A stretch of 64,000 nucleotides of DNA from Williamsia soli (GTDB taxonomy: Bacteria > Actinomycetota > Actinomycetes > Mycobacteriales > Mycobacteriaceae), in assembly GCF_017377795.1 (NCBI RefSeq), contig NZ_JAFRDR010000001.1:124001-188000 (forward strand). Reading direction: 5' to 3'. Made by a program: the position numbers and the translations under genes. Below the pieces are notes generated by a model that was not told the DNA's origin, did no database searches, and saw only the letters and a list, made by a program, of their open reading frames with translations. Shown here piece after piece: positions 43,296 to 51,911 of this stretch (position 1 is its first letter; the number at the start of each line of letters is the position of its first letter).

Positions 43296-44252
43296 TCAGG
43301 CGACCAGTCGCGGGATGAGGCGAACATAGAGGACCATGCCGATCACCTCGACCAGCGTCTGGGTGACCACGACGACCGCAGCGATCTCGAAACCGGCGGG
43401 CAGGGCCAAGGCCAGTGGCAGCACCACCAGTGAGTTTCGGGTGGCACCACTGAAGACAAGCGCCCGTCTGCGCCCGGTGTCGAGACGGAACGCGGCTGCA
43501 AGTGCTGTTCCGAGAAGCGCCATCACGACCAAGAACGCAACGTAGAACGGCACCACGGACAAGACATCGGAGAGATTCCCGTCGAGTGTGGGCACCTGGG
43601 ACGCCACCACCACGAACAGCACTGCGGACATCAGCGGGACCATGGTGGTGTTCACCGCCTCGGTGACGCGCGTGTCTGCAGGTCTGCGCGTTGCCCACCA
43701 TTGGGTGGCCCAGGCCAGCGCCAGTGGGACCACGATGAGGACGACGAACGCGACCACGAAGGGCCGGAACTCCACGATGTCGGCCAGCTCGGAACCGAGG
43801 AAGAGCCACAGAAACAGTGGGAGCAGTGCCATCTGGGCCACCAGTAACAGTGGGGTGGCCGCGATCAGGCGGGTACTGCTGCCCCCTGCCAGCCCCGTGA
43901 ACACGATGACGTAATCGACGCAGGGGCACAGCAGTACCAGCAGCACACCGATCTGCACGGCTTGTTGCGCAGGCAACATCGCGAACATCACCGTGACGAC
44001 CAGGGGCACGATCGCGAAATTGATCACCAGCAGCGCGGACAGGAACTTGGTGTCGCGTAGCGCTTTACCCAGGTCGGCGATCGGCACCTGGAGAAATGTG
44101 ACGTACAACAGCGCCCCGAGCAGCGGGTTGATCGCATGTTCGAGGATCGGGCCGAGATCGGTTGCCGCCCAGCCCACTGCGCCGCCCGCGGCGATGGCGA
44201 TCAGGTAGATCGCGACCTGGTGTCGCTCGAGGCGGTCGGCGAAACCGCTCAC
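43296..44252 (-). CDS. Arsenite/bile-acid:sodium symporter superfamily transporter (ACR3-like)
   Basis: 318 residues with ten membrane helices. The hallmark is LLVLLCPCVDYVIVFTGLAGG (about 106-126), which contains the conserved Cys of the ACR3/BASS fold region, and TTMVPLMSAVLFVVVASQ later. It resembles proteins annotated as arsenic resistance or bile acid:sodium symporter, but no arsR or arsC is nearby, so arsenite export is only one option. The GTG start follows the stop of the universal stress gene by 1 bp, so they are cotranscribed. Confidence 0.82.
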   Translation of the reverse strand: MSGFADRLERHQVAIYLIAIAAGGAVGWAATDLGPILEHAINPLLGALLYVTFLQVPIADLGKALRDTKFLSALLVINFAIVPLVVTVMFAMLPAQQAVQIGVLLVLLCPCVDYVIVFTGLAGGSSTRLIAATPLLLVAQMALLPLFLWLFLGSELADIVEFRPFVVAFVVLIVVPLALAWATQWWATRRPADTRVTEAVNTTMVPLMSAVLFVVVASQVPTLDGNLSDVLSVVPFYVAFLVVMALLGTALAAAFRLDTGRRRALVFSGATRNSLVVLPLALALPAGFEIAAVVVVTQTLVEVIGMVLYVRLIPRLVA

Positions 44253-44253
44253 C

Positions 44254-45144
44254 TCAGGGCGTCACCAGGACCGAGCACTCCGCATGGTGGATGAGGCTCT
44301 GGCTGACCGAGCCGAGTATGGCGCCGGACAGTTTGCCGTGGCCTTTGCTGCCGACGACCACCAGCTGGGCGTCTTTCGACAGATCCTTGAGGCCCTTCGC
44401 CGGCCCGACGTCGGTGTAGACCTTGTGGACATGCGCGCCGGGGAACTCCTTGCGCAGCGGCGCGACGATTTCGTCGAGCTTTTCCTCCTGCGTCGATTGC
44501 AGAAGATGGAGGAGGTTCCAGTCGACAGGACCTTCGCCATAACCGAGGCCGACGGCCGCTCCGGTCTCCCACATGTGGGCGACGGTCAGTGGCGCACCGA
44601 GAACCTCTGCGGTGGCAAACGCGGCACGCAGGGCGCGCAGCGAGTTGTCGGACTTGTCGACACCGACGACGACGGGGAGGGGCTTACCCGTCCGCGTCGC
44701 CTGCGCCTCTCGCCAGACCAACACCGGGCATGTGGCCTGGTTGACTATGCGGATGACGTGGCCGCCGAGGATGAGGTCACTTGCAGCACTGGACCAATGA
44801 GAACCGATGACGATGAGCCGGGCCGTGTCCGATGCCACCGCGAATGCCTTGGCAGCCGCCTCGTTGACAACCCGTCTCGTCACCGTCAGCTCGGGGTGGG
44901 AGGCGCGGATCTCTGCTTCGGCAACGTCGAGTTTCTTGTCGCCGTCGGCGGCGAGTTCATCGGCGAGCGCGTCAGGACTGAACACCATGGCATTGGCGAA
45001 GTACCACTCGAGTCGCGGGATGGCATGCAGCAACTGCAAGGGTGAGCCGCTCTTCGCGGCGTAGTCCGCGGCCCAGCGTGCTGCGCCGAGCGCGGCCTCC
45101 GATCCGTCGATGCCCACGACCACCGCGCCTGTGTCGGTACTCAT
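44254..45144 (-). CDS. Universal stress protein, tandem UspA domains
   Basis: 296 residues with two Usp domains (about 5-145 and 155-295). Both open with the nucleotide-binding strand (VVVGIDGSEAALGAARWA and VVVGVDKSDNSLRALRAA). The second keeps the ATP-binding loop GSKGHGKLSGAILGSVSQSL, the G-x2-G-x9-G-S signature. Two-domain ATP-binding USPs in mycobacteria respond to hypoxia or stationary phase. It is the first gene before the ACR3-like transporter, with a 219-bp AT-richer gap upstream holding its promoter. Confidence 0.93.
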   Translation of the reverse strand: MSTDTGAVVVGIDGSEAALGAARWAADYAAKSGSPLQLLHAIPRLEWYFANAMVFSPDALADELAADGDKKLDVAEAEIRASHPELTVTRRVVNEAAAKAFAVASDTARLIVIGSHWSSAASDLILGGHVIRIVNQATCPVLVWREAQATRTGKPLPVVVGVDKSDNSLRALRAAFATAEVLGAPLTVAHMWETGAAVGLGYGEGPVDWNLLHLLQSTQEEKLDEIVAPLRKEFPGAHVHKVYTDVGPAKGLKDLSKDAQLVVVGSKGHGKLSGAILGSVSQSLIHHAECSVLVTP

Positions 45145-45363
45145 CTCACGTCCTCGTTTCTGGCGGCCGGGTCGTCGGTTTCTGGGCGATCCCCGGCGCT
45201 CGGTGTGCACCGAACTGGACATGACAGTACCGGTGGCGGGGTCACACACCCTGCTCACATCGAATTAATCCGCAGTTCATGACCCATTCATCTATTTAAT
45301 CCCTTTGGCCATAAATGGGAGATCAAGGATGCGAGATTCTCTGGACAGCTGGATAATTGAGTT

Positions 45364-45600
45364 ATGACCATCACAGGCAGTGACCTACCAGCCGGGCATC
45401 TCGAAATTCTCGACTTCGCCCGACGCTGGTATCCGTACGGCGGCGGGACCGCTGAAGACATCCTCGTCGAGTTCGGCATCGCCGAACGAGAGTACTTCCG
45501 GCGATTGAGCGACATCCTCGATGGCAAGGAGGGGGCGGCCGTCGATCGCTCGACCTTCGCTGCGATGAAGAAGGTCGCTGCGGATCGTCTGGCGACTTAG
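45364..45600 (+). CDS. DUF3263-like small DNA-binding-like protein (78 aa)
   Basis: 78 residues. LEILDFARRWYPYGGGTAEDILVEFGIAEREYFRRLSDIL is the pattern of the DUF3263 family of actinobacterial HTH proteins. In these a Trp-centred helix is followed by a helix-turn-helix that fits a sigma-4-like fold. Function is not known; related proteins are thought to bind DNA. It is divergent from the universal stress gene across 219 bp and is followed by a short coiled-coil gene 46 bp away. Confidence 0.75.
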   Translation: MTITGSDLPAGHLEILDFARRWYPYGGGTAEDILVEFGIAEREYFRRLSDILDGKEGAAVDRSTFAAMKKVAADRLAT

Positions 45601-45646
45601 CCCGAAGCGTGGGACGGCGCGGGCCTGCGGGATAGACTCCTGCGCC

Positions 45647-45853
45647 ATGACCACGAGCAAGTGGGGCCAGGACTCGAACGAGGCGCAGGCGCAGTACTTT
45701 GCCGCGCAACTCGAGGAGTGGGCTACACAGATCGAAGAAGAGATCACGACCCTCGCGGCACCCGCAGAGACCCATGCCACGAAGCGAGTCGAATTGTATG
45801 AGGTTCGTAGACAGATCGATGCGCTGCGCCGGCGGTTTCCCGCCGCTTTCTGA
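45647..45853 (+). CDS. Hypothetical coiled-coil protein (68 aa)
   Basis: 68 residues rich in Glu, Gln, Ala and Arg. The helix AQAQYFAAQLEEWATQIEEEITTLAAPAETHATKRVELYEVRRQIDALRRRF has a repeat of hydrophobic residues compatible with a helical hairpin or coiled coil. No family is recognised. It may be cotranscribed with the DUF3263-like gene. Ribosome site weak. Confidence 0.6.
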   Translation: MTTSKWGQDSNEAQAQYFAAQLEEWATQIEEEITTLAAPAETHATKRVELYEVRRQIDALRRRFPAAF

Positions 45854-46062
45854 AGCGTTGCGTCCTTGGTTCCGGGGCTGACCGCACCATCTCGTGCGAC
45901 ATGCCCGCGCATGAAGGTGGAGTGAGGCGGAGTATGTCAGCGTGGGGCCACGCTGTCACCCATTGCAGGCTGTGAGGTCGGGTACGGTGCCCCGTCGCGA
46001 TGCCGGCCATTACCGTGCACGTCGGGGGGAATGTCCGATTTCATATCCTCACGGAAGGCCCC

Positions 46063-46944
46063 ATGAGCAACAAGTCACTACCCGCGATCGTTGACGTCGC
46101 CTGGTTGCAGTCCCATCTCGACGACGCTGATCTGGTGGTCGTGGACGCCACCACTCACCTTCCGATCCCAAAGGACGGGCCGTATGTCCCCGAGTCCGGG
46201 CAGGCGACCTATCAGGCCGAACACATCCCGGGCGCGCTCTTCGCGGAGCTGTTGACCGACTTCGCCGATCCCGACAACGAGCAGGCCTGGACGGTGCCGA
46301 GCTCGGAGCGATTCGCCGCGGCGGCGGGCGCCTTGGGGATCGGCTCCGGAGCGAAAGTGGTCGTCTACGACCAGTCGGCGGGCTTCTGGGCAACCCGCTT
46401 CTGGTGGCACCTGCGGCTGGAAGGTTTCGACGACGTCGCTGTACTCGACGGTGGCATCGCTGCGTGGAAGACTGCGGGGCTCCCGGTCACCGACGAGCCG
46501 TCGACCGCGACACCCCGCGAGTTCGTTCCCCTACGCCGACCGGAATTGCTGCGCTCGACAGAGGAGATCTTTGCCGCCCTCGATGACGAATCGACCATTC
46601 TGGTCAACGTGCTGGACGAGCCGACCTACCGCGGCGAAACCACCACCTACGCACGCAACGGCCACATCCCGGGCAGCATCAACGTGCCGGTCACGGGGGT
46701 GCTCGACGCAGAAAACGGCGGATTCAAACCCGTTGAGGAGCTGCGAAGAGCATTCGAAGCTGCGGGTCTTCTCGACACCGACAAGACAATTGTCACCTAC
46801 TGTGGCGGCGGGATCGCTGCAACCGGTGTCGCGCAGGCCCTTTCGCTGGTGGGTCGGAACGATGTCGCAATCTACGATGGTTCGATGACCGCGTGGGCTG
46901 CCGATCCGGATCTGCCGTTGGTCACAGGTGATTCGCCGCGCTGA
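46063..46944 (+). CDS. sseA: Sulfurtransferase, two rhodanese domains (SseA-like)
   Basis: 293 residues. Domain 1 (about 5-140) is inactive by design, with an Asp (VVYDQSAGF) where the Cys would be. Domain 2 ends with VTYCGGGIAATGVA, the active-site Cys loop near residue 246. The overall layout is that of thiosulfate/3-mercaptopyruvate sulfurtransferases, which pass sulfane sulfur to cyanide or a thiol. GGAAGG lies about 6 nt before the ATG at 46063. The 49-residue paralogue follows convergently, 21 bp after this stop. Confidence 0.92.
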   Translation: MSNKSLPAIVDVAWLQSHLDDADLVVVDATTHLPIPKDGPYVPESGQATYQAEHIPGALFAELLTDFADPDNEQAWTVPSSERFAAAAGALGIGSGAKVVVYDQSAGFWATRFWWHLRLEGFDDVAVLDGGIAAWKTAGLPVTDEPSTATPREFVPLRRPELLRSTEEIFAALDDESTILVNVLDEPTYRGETTTYARNGHIPGSINVPVTGVLDAENGGFKPVEELRRAFEAAGLLDTDKTIVTYCGGGIAATGVAQALSLVGRNDVAIYDGSMTAWAADPDLPLVTGDSPR

Positions 46945-46965
46945 TCTGAGACTTCTCTCGCACGT

Positions 46966-47115
46966 TCACTGTCCGTCGGTGGTGCCTTCGGAGCCACCGA
47001 CGGCGTGTTTACGTTCGCCGCCCGCACCTTCCTGGGCTGCCTCGTAGACGTCTTTCTCCTCGTCCTTCTCAGCGGTCTCGCCGACGGGCTCTTCGTTCTC
47101 ATGCGGGAAGGTCAT
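46966..47115 (-). CDS. 49-residue acidic microprotein, paralogue B
   Basis: 49 residues, highly charged: it begins MTFPHENEEPVGETAEK and ends RKHAVGGSEGTTDGQ. Exactly the same length as the protein at 43024-43173, and 27 of 49 residues are identical with no gap. Conserved blocks are MTFP, EP-x-GET, VYEA and HA-x-GG-x-EG-x-TDGQ. It stands alone, with a hairpin at 47150-47179 upstream, and is not next to a GH16 gene. Function unknown. Confidence 0.75.
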   Translation of the reverse strand: MTFPHENEEPVGETAEKDEEKDVYEAAQEGAGGERKHAVGGSEGTTDGQ

Positions 47116-47149
47116 GGGTGCAGCGTGCCCCAACCGGTGTGACACCAAA

Positions 47150-47179
47150 CAGCGCCCCGACCATCAGGTCGGGGCGCTG
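47150..47179. terminator. Strong hairpin terminator after the M23 peptidase
   Basis: CAGCGCCCCGACC and GGTCGGGGCGCTG are perfect 13-bp arms closing on ATCA. It lies 18 bp past the stop of the minus-strand M23 gene. There is no poly-T tract, which is usual for actinobacterial terminators. Confidence 0.85.
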
Positions 47180-47196
47180 TGTTGTTGTCTGTCGGA

Positions 47197-48087
47197 TCAG
47201 CCGATGCTCACGCCGCGGTTGTTCAGCCAGACCTGGGGGTCGATCTTGGCGCCGCTCTGGTCCCAGACCTCGTAGTGCAGGTGCGGTCCGGTGGACTGTC
47301 CTTCGTTGCCGACCGTGGCGATCTGCTCGCCGGCCTTGACCTGTTGTCCGGCCGTCACGAAGCTCTGGTCGACATGGCCGAAGACGCCGATGGTGCCGTC
47401 GTCTTGTTGGACCCGAACCCACTGCCCGAAGCCGCTCGCGGGTCCGGACTCCAGTACTGTGCCGTCGGTGACCGCGTAGACCGGGGTGCCGATCTCGTTG
47501 GCGATGTCCAGTCCGTAGTGGGTGGTGCCCCATCGGGCGCCGTAGCCCGAGGTCAGGGTGCCCGTGGTCGGAGAAACCGCAGTGCGGCCGTCGGGTTGGG
47601 CCGACTGCGGAGGAAGCAGGTCCTGCACCAGGTCATCGAGCGGCGCGGGCAGCGTCAGGTCCGACGGCAGGGTCAGCTCCGGGGGCAGTGCCGGCAAGGG
47701 GGGAAGTGCAGGGAGTTGGGGCAGCGCGGGGAAGCCGGCGTTGACCGGTGCGGCCGGGGTGTCCGCAGAGGCCTGAGCGGCCCCACCCACCGACAAGCCG
47801 ATCACTCCGGCGACGGCGGCGAATGCGCCTGCTTTGGCCGTGGTCGGGACCACGCCGGTTCGGGGGGCGCGATGCTGCGGTCCACGGCTTGCGGACGCCT
47901 CCTGCACCAGTACTCTGCGTTGAGCAGCGGTCGGTTGCGCGCCGGACTGCGTCAAACAGATGCCACGCTCCCACGGAGCCATCTGGGCGCGCGTGACGCC
48001 GGGTCTGACCTGGAGGCCCGGTGAGACAGGGGCCACGGCGGGCGCCTGAAGGTACGGGGCGGGTGCGGTCAGGCGGTGTCGAGCCAC
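47197..48087 (-). CDS. Secreted or anchored M23 (LytM) peptidoglycan endopeptidase
   Basis: 296 residues. A long polar N-terminus is followed by one hydrophobic segment (AGAFAAVAGVIGLSVGGAAQASA, about 86-108) that is probably an uncleaved or late-cleaved signal. Next come a Pro/Leu-rich linker of LPALPP repeats and an M23 domain (about 175-290). Zinc and catalytic residues are seen in TTHYGLDIAN and TGPHLHYEVW. It cleaves peptide cross-links of the cell wall. It is divergent from the L,D-transpeptidase gene, so the 182-bp gap serves two wall enzymes. Confidence 0.9.
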   Translation of the reverse strand: MARHRLTAPAPYLQAPAVAPVSPGLQVRPGVTRAQMAPWERGICLTQSGAQPTAAQRRVLVQEASASRGPQHRAPRTGVVPTTAKAGAFAAVAGVIGLSVGGAAQASADTPAAPVNAGFPALPQLPALPPLPALPPELTLPSDLTLPAPLDDLVQDLLPPQSAQPDGRTAVSPTTGTLTSGYGARWGTTHYGLDIANEIGTPVYAVTDGTVLESGPASGFGQWVRVQQDDGTIGVFGHVDQSFVTAGQQVKAGEQIATVGNEGQSTGPHLHYEVWDQSGAKIDPQVWLNNRGVSIG

Positions 48088-48269
48088 AAATAGGTCCTTT
48101 TCTCAGAAGCAACGTTTTGGTATCAGCGAGGACACGGAAAGGTTACTACGTGCCGTGCGGGCGCCGCAGGCGGGCATGACGGAAACGGGCAAACCGGTCA
48201 GCCTTCCGTAAACTGGTGAGCGTTGGTAATGGTGAGCGTCGTGGTAGTCGTGAAAGAGGAGTGTGCCCG

Positions 48270-49514
48270 GTGTCCGAACGCCATCGGAGTTCAGATGGTC
48301 ACATCAGTCGGCGGGGGCTACTCATCGCGGGCGGTGGTGCGCTCGCTGCAGCGCTTGCCGCCTGCGCGAGCGGGGGTACGACGACACAGAAGTCCTCGGC
48401 TCCGCCGCCGGTACCCGAGGCGCAGGTGACCTTCGAGCCGCCGTCGGCAACCGTGGGCTTTGATCCGGTGGGCACGGTGCTGGTCAGTGTCGCCGAGGGC
48501 ACGCTGGCCGACGTGGTCATGACCAACGATGAGGGTCGGGTGATCCCCGGGGTCATGACTCCCGACAGATTGGCCTGGAAGCCCGACACCGCCCTGGGTT
48601 ACTCCAAGACCTACCGGCTCGAGGCGACCACCCGAGACGCGGCGGGCCGTACCCGTTCGACAACCAGCACATTCAGCACCGTCGAACCGAACAACCTGAC
48701 CATGCCCTCGTTCGTCACCACCGGTGGGGGAGCGCTGCGGGACGGCGCCACCTACGGCGTCGGGATCGTCACCGTGGTGCATTTCGACGAACCGATCACC
48801 GACCGTGCCGCTGCGCAGAAGGCGCTGTCCGTTCAGACGGAGCCCGCCGTGGAGGGGCAGTGGAATTGGGTCGACAGCCAGAACGTGCACTGGCGGCCCA
48901 AGGAGTACTTCCGGCCCGGGACCAAGGTGACCGCTCGTGCGATGGTCTACGCCATCGACCTGGGCAACGGTCTGTACGGCCAGGATGACGCAGTGTGCTC
49001 GTTCACGATCGGCGATTCGCATGTCTCCATCGCCGACGACACCACGAAGCAGGTGAGCGTCTACGTCAACGACGAACTGGTACGCACGATGCCGACCTCG
49101 ATGGGCCGGGGCGGCACCGAGACGGTGAATGGGAAGACCATCCACTTCTGGACTCAATCGGGCACCTACACCGTGCTCGACAAAGCCAACCCGGTGATCA
49201 TGGATTCTTCTACCTACGGACTGCCGGTGAACTCGCGTCTGGGATACCGCGAGACCATCAATTGGGCCACCCGGATCAGCAATGACGGCATTTACCTGCA
49301 CCAGCTGGAAGACACCATCCCCCAGCAGGGCAACACCAACATGTCGTCCGGCTGCCTGAACCTGAACCCCGACAACGCCAAGTGGTTCTACGACCTCGCG
49401 GTCACCGGCGACGTCGTCGAAGTCCGCAATACCGGCGGTCCTGCGCTCGAGTTGTGGCAGAACGGCGACTGGGGCGTGCCCTGGGAGACCTGGACGGCCG
49501 GCAGCGCACTCTGA
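48270..49514 (+). CDS. L,D-transpeptidase lipoprotein (LdtMt2-like)
   Basis: 414 residues. Lipoprotein signal with the lipidated Cys at 32 (LAAALAAC), then two Ig-like domains (about 60-245) and a YkuD catalytic domain. The catalytic region has IYLHQLEDTIPQQ with the first His near 344 and the SSGCLNLN motif with the nucleophile Cys near 360. It forms 3-3 cross-links in peptidoglycan and is the usual target of carbapenems. GAGGAG precedes the GTG start at 48270; a start 18 codons upstream lacks a site and would bury the signal. Confidence 0.93.
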   Translation: MSERHRSSDGHISRRGLLIAGGGALAAALAACASGGTTTQKSSAPPPVPEAQVTFEPPSATVGFDPVGTVLVSVAEGTLADVVMTNDEGRVIPGVMTPDRLAWKPDTALGYSKTYRLEATTRDAAGRTRSTTSTFSTVEPNNLTMPSFVTTGGGALRDGATYGVGIVTVVHFDEPITDRAAAQKALSVQTEPAVEGQWNWVDSQNVHWRPKEYFRPGTKVTARAMVYAIDLGNGLYGQDDAVCSFTIGDSHVSIADDTTKQVSVYVNDELVRTMPTSMGRGGTETVNGKTIHFWTQSGTYTVLDKANPVIMDSSTYGLPVNSRLGYRETINWATRISNDGIYLHQLEDTIPQQGNTNMSSGCLNLNPDNAKWFYDLAVTGDVVEVRNTGGPALELWQNGDWGVPWETWTAGSAL

Positions 49515-49532
49515 CAGACCGGCCGGCGACGA

Positions 49533-49570
49533 ACAGCAGTGCCCCGACCGCTTGGCCGGGGCACTGCTGT
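49533..49570. terminator. Bidirectional hairpin between ldt and permease genes
   Basis: ACAGCAGTGCCCCG and CGGGGCACTGCTGT are perfect 14-bp arms around a 10-bp loop. It lies 18 bp after the transpeptidase stop and 16 bp before the convergent permease stop, so it can serve both. Confidence 0.85.
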
Positions 49571-49586
49571 CTGCGCGGGGGTGGCG

Positions 49587-51173
49587 CTATTCCGCCATCA
49601 CGTCCGAGTCGTCGTGTTCCACTGACTCTTTGCCCCCGGGGAGGAAGTAGTAGCCCAGGCACACGAGGCCGAAGAACAGGTAGCCCAGTGCCACCTCGGG
49701 CGCCGCGTTCCAGGCGACCTCCGGGGCGTGGATGAGGCCGATGAACGAGAGCACCGCACCGACGGCCGACGCGATGGCCGCGTAGAGGAACTTCTTGTCG
49801 ATGATGAAGGTGACCATCGTGCCCAGGACGAGTCCGACCAAGACCGCCCCCTCGCCGAACACCTTGAGGCCTTCGTAGACGACGCCCGCACCGTTGAGCG
49901 ACTCCATCCCGACATCGTTCGCCGTCGTGCCGGCCGCTGAGAGAGCGTTGTCGATGAGTCCGTGGGCCCACTGCGCGAGGTTCGGCAAGATCGCCGCGAC
50001 CACCGCGATGGCGTGGATCCGCGGTACTGCCTGGAAAGCCTGCGCACCGATCAGCAGACCGATGTACAGCAAGATCGGCACGATCGCCGGTACCGGCAGT
50101 ATCGAATCGAGCACCCCGAAAAGGCCTAGGAAACAGAGCAATCCGATCGCGACGCCGCTGGCGAGTGAGTAGCTCGCGCGACCGCCGGCGTCTTTCCAGC
50201 CGGGATGACCTATGTACACCGCAGGCGGGAAAGGGGAACCGAAACCGGCACCGATGATCGCGCCGGCGCCGTCGGCCAGCAGCACGCTGCGCAGGTTGTA
50301 GTTGTCGCCGGCGGCTGCCGCGCTCTCGACATTGCTCATCGCCTCGGTGAAGTTGTAGACACCGAGGGGGATCGCGGTGCCGAGCAGTGGCGCGAGGTCT
50401 TTCAATCCGTCGAACAGCATGTCGAAGCGCTGGTCTGGGACGCCGACCGCGATGTCGCCGATTGCGTCACCCACGGCAGGCGCATCCATGAAACCGCCGG
50501 CCCAGCCGATGGCGGTACCGACGAGCAGGGCGGCCAGACCGACCGGAATGTTGCCCGGCAGGCGCACATTGGTGAAGAAGCCGATCAGGATGATGGCGAG
50601 CACCGGTAGGCCGATCCACGCGGCTTCGTACATCTGGGCCGCGGGCCGCATCGAGATGAAGGTGATCGAGATTCCGGCGAGGGTGCCGAGCATCGCTGCG
50701 CGCGGGGTGATCTTGCGGATATACGGACCGACGAACGCCCCGATCATCACGATCACGCCGATCATGAACGCCCACGCGAGACCGGCCTGCCAGGCTGCGA
50801 TCGCGTTGTCGGTGTTGAGGTAGACCGGCAGCATGACCACGAAGACGACGATGAACATGTGCGGGACGCTGGGTCCGTACGGCAGCGCCGTGACGTCGGT
50901 GCGATTCTCTTTCTGCCCCAGGCGTCGTGCCAGCCAGGTGTAGTAGAGGTTGCCCAAGATCAATGCGACACCGAGCGCGGGCAGCACCGTTCCCAGGACG
51001 TCACCGGGGGAGACGCTGATGACGCCGATCATCAGCCCGGTGAGGGTCAGGACGTTCACCAGGATGTTGAATCCCAGGCCGAAGAAGGCGTTGGTGTCGC
51101 CGCGAGTCCACCACGGGATCTTCACGGGTTCGGGGGTCGGCAGTGGGACTTTTTCGTTGACTTCAGTACTCAT
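49587..51173 (-). CDS. NCS2-type permease, third gene of the amide-catabolic operon
   Basis: 528 residues with about 13-14 membrane helices. The N-terminal helix starts WWTRGDTNAFFGLGFNILVNVLTLTGLM, and later NFTEAMSNVESAAAAGDNYNLRSVLLADG and GAGFGSPFPPAVYIGHPGWKDAGGRASYSLASG resemble the substrate-binding region of NCS2 (SLC23/AzgA) nucleobase and ureide transporters. It lies 12 bp after the isochorismatase-like gene. Import of a small ureide such as biuret is suggested by the two hydrolases in the operon, not shown by sequence. Confidence 0.8.
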   Translation of the reverse strand: MSTEVNEKVPLPTPEPVKIPWWTRGDTNAFFGLGFNILVNVLTLTGLMIGVISVSPGDVLGTVLPALGVALILGNLYYTWLARRLGQKENRTDVTALPYGPSVPHMFIVVFVVMLPVYLNTDNAIAAWQAGLAWAFMIGVIVMIGAFVGPYIRKITPRAAMLGTLAGISITFISMRPAAQMYEAAWIGLPVLAIILIGFFTNVRLPGNIPVGLAALLVGTAIGWAGGFMDAPAVGDAIGDIAVGVPDQRFDMLFDGLKDLAPLLGTAIPLGVYNFTEAMSNVESAAAAGDNYNLRSVLLADGAGAIIGAGFGSPFPPAVYIGHPGWKDAGGRASYSLASGVAIGLLCFLGLFGVLDSILPVPAIVPILLYIGLLIGAQAFQAVPRIHAIAVVAAILPNLAQWAHGLIDNALSAAGTTANDVGMESLNGAGVVYEGLKVFGEGAVLVGLVLGTMVTFIIDKKFLYAAIASAVGAVLSFIGLIHAPEVAWNAAPEVALGYLFFGLVCLGYYFLPGGKESVEHDDSDVMAE

Positions 51174-51185
51174 GGACGGTTCCTG

Positions 51186-51911
51186 TCAGCTCTGGGAGGC
51201 GGGGGCGGAGGCTGGTGTGACGGATAGAGCGGCAATGGCGGGGATGACCGCCGCGGAATCGGCGACCCAGCCGAAGATTCCACCTTGCGCACTGATCATT
51301 TCCAGACCGATGCGCTGGAACTCCGGGAAATACGATCCGACGCAATCGGATACGACGAGGCACTCGTATCCGCGGTCGTTCGCCTCCCGGGTGGTGGTGT
51401 GCACGCACACCTCCGTTGTGACCCCGGTGACGAGCAGTTGCGTAATGCCCGCCCCGGTGAGGATCTCCTGCAGGTCGGTGGCGTAGAACGCCCCTTTACC
51501 CGGTTTGTCGATGACGATCTCTCCCTCGATGGGTGCGAGTTCGTCGATGATGTCGTGGCCGTACTCGCCGCGGATCAAGATGCGGCCGTACTCACCGGCG
51601 TCGCCGATCCGCTTGGACGGCGCGCCGCGCCGAAGTTTTGCTGGGGGACAATCGGATAGGTCGGACACGTGGCCTTCGCGGGTGTGGATCACCATCATTC
51701 CGGCGGCTCGCGCGGCGGCAATGAGGTCGGCGAGAGGCGGGACCACCTTCAGGAGCATGTTCACGTCGTTGCCGAGGCTCTCCCCGAAACCTCCGGGCAG
51801 GATGAAGTCGCGCTGCATGTCGATGACGATGAGCGCCGTTTTACCCGCGATCAGCGAGTACGGTTCGGGCGCCGCATCGACAGATGTTGACACGGTGGGG
51901 GATTCGGTCAT
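51186..51911 (-). CDS. Isochorismatase-like cysteine hydrolase, biuret hydrolase-like
   Basis: 241 residues. The catalytic triad of the cysteine-hydrolase subgroup is intact: Asp35 in VIDMQRDF, Lys136 in IDKPGKGAF and Cys169 in TTEVCVHTT, the last in the conserved G-V-T-T-x-V-C context. [17 protein letters not shown] and [12 protein letters not shown] are close to the biuret hydrolase (BiuH) subgroup, which cleaves biuret to allophanate and ammonia. Other family members act on ureidoacrylate or carbamoylsarcosine. The downstream allophanate-hydrolase-type partner favours biuret. The start overlaps the amidase stop (ATGA). Confidence 0.8.
   Translation of the reverse strand: MTESPTVSTSVDAAPEPYSLIAGKTALIVIDMQRDFILPGGFGESLGNDVNMLLKVVPPLADLIAAARAAGMMVIHTREGHVSDLSDCPPAKLRRGAPSKRIGDAGEYGRILIRGEYGHDIIDELAPIEGEIVIDKPGKGAFYATDLQEILTGAGITQLLVTGVTTEVCVHTTTREANDRGYECLVVSDCVGSYFPEFQRIGLEMISAQGGIFGWVADSAAVIPAIAALSVTPASAPASQS

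Noticed and set aside
43296-44252. Arsenic resistance operon
   Set aside because: The transporter resembles ACR3, but no arsR or arsC gene is nearby, and the partner is a universal stress protein.
48088-48269. c-di-AMP (ydaO) riboswitch between the M23 peptidase and L,D-transpeptidase genes
   Set aside because: Such riboswitches often precede wall hydrolases in actinobacteria, but I could not find the paired core motifs and the gap is only 182 bp.
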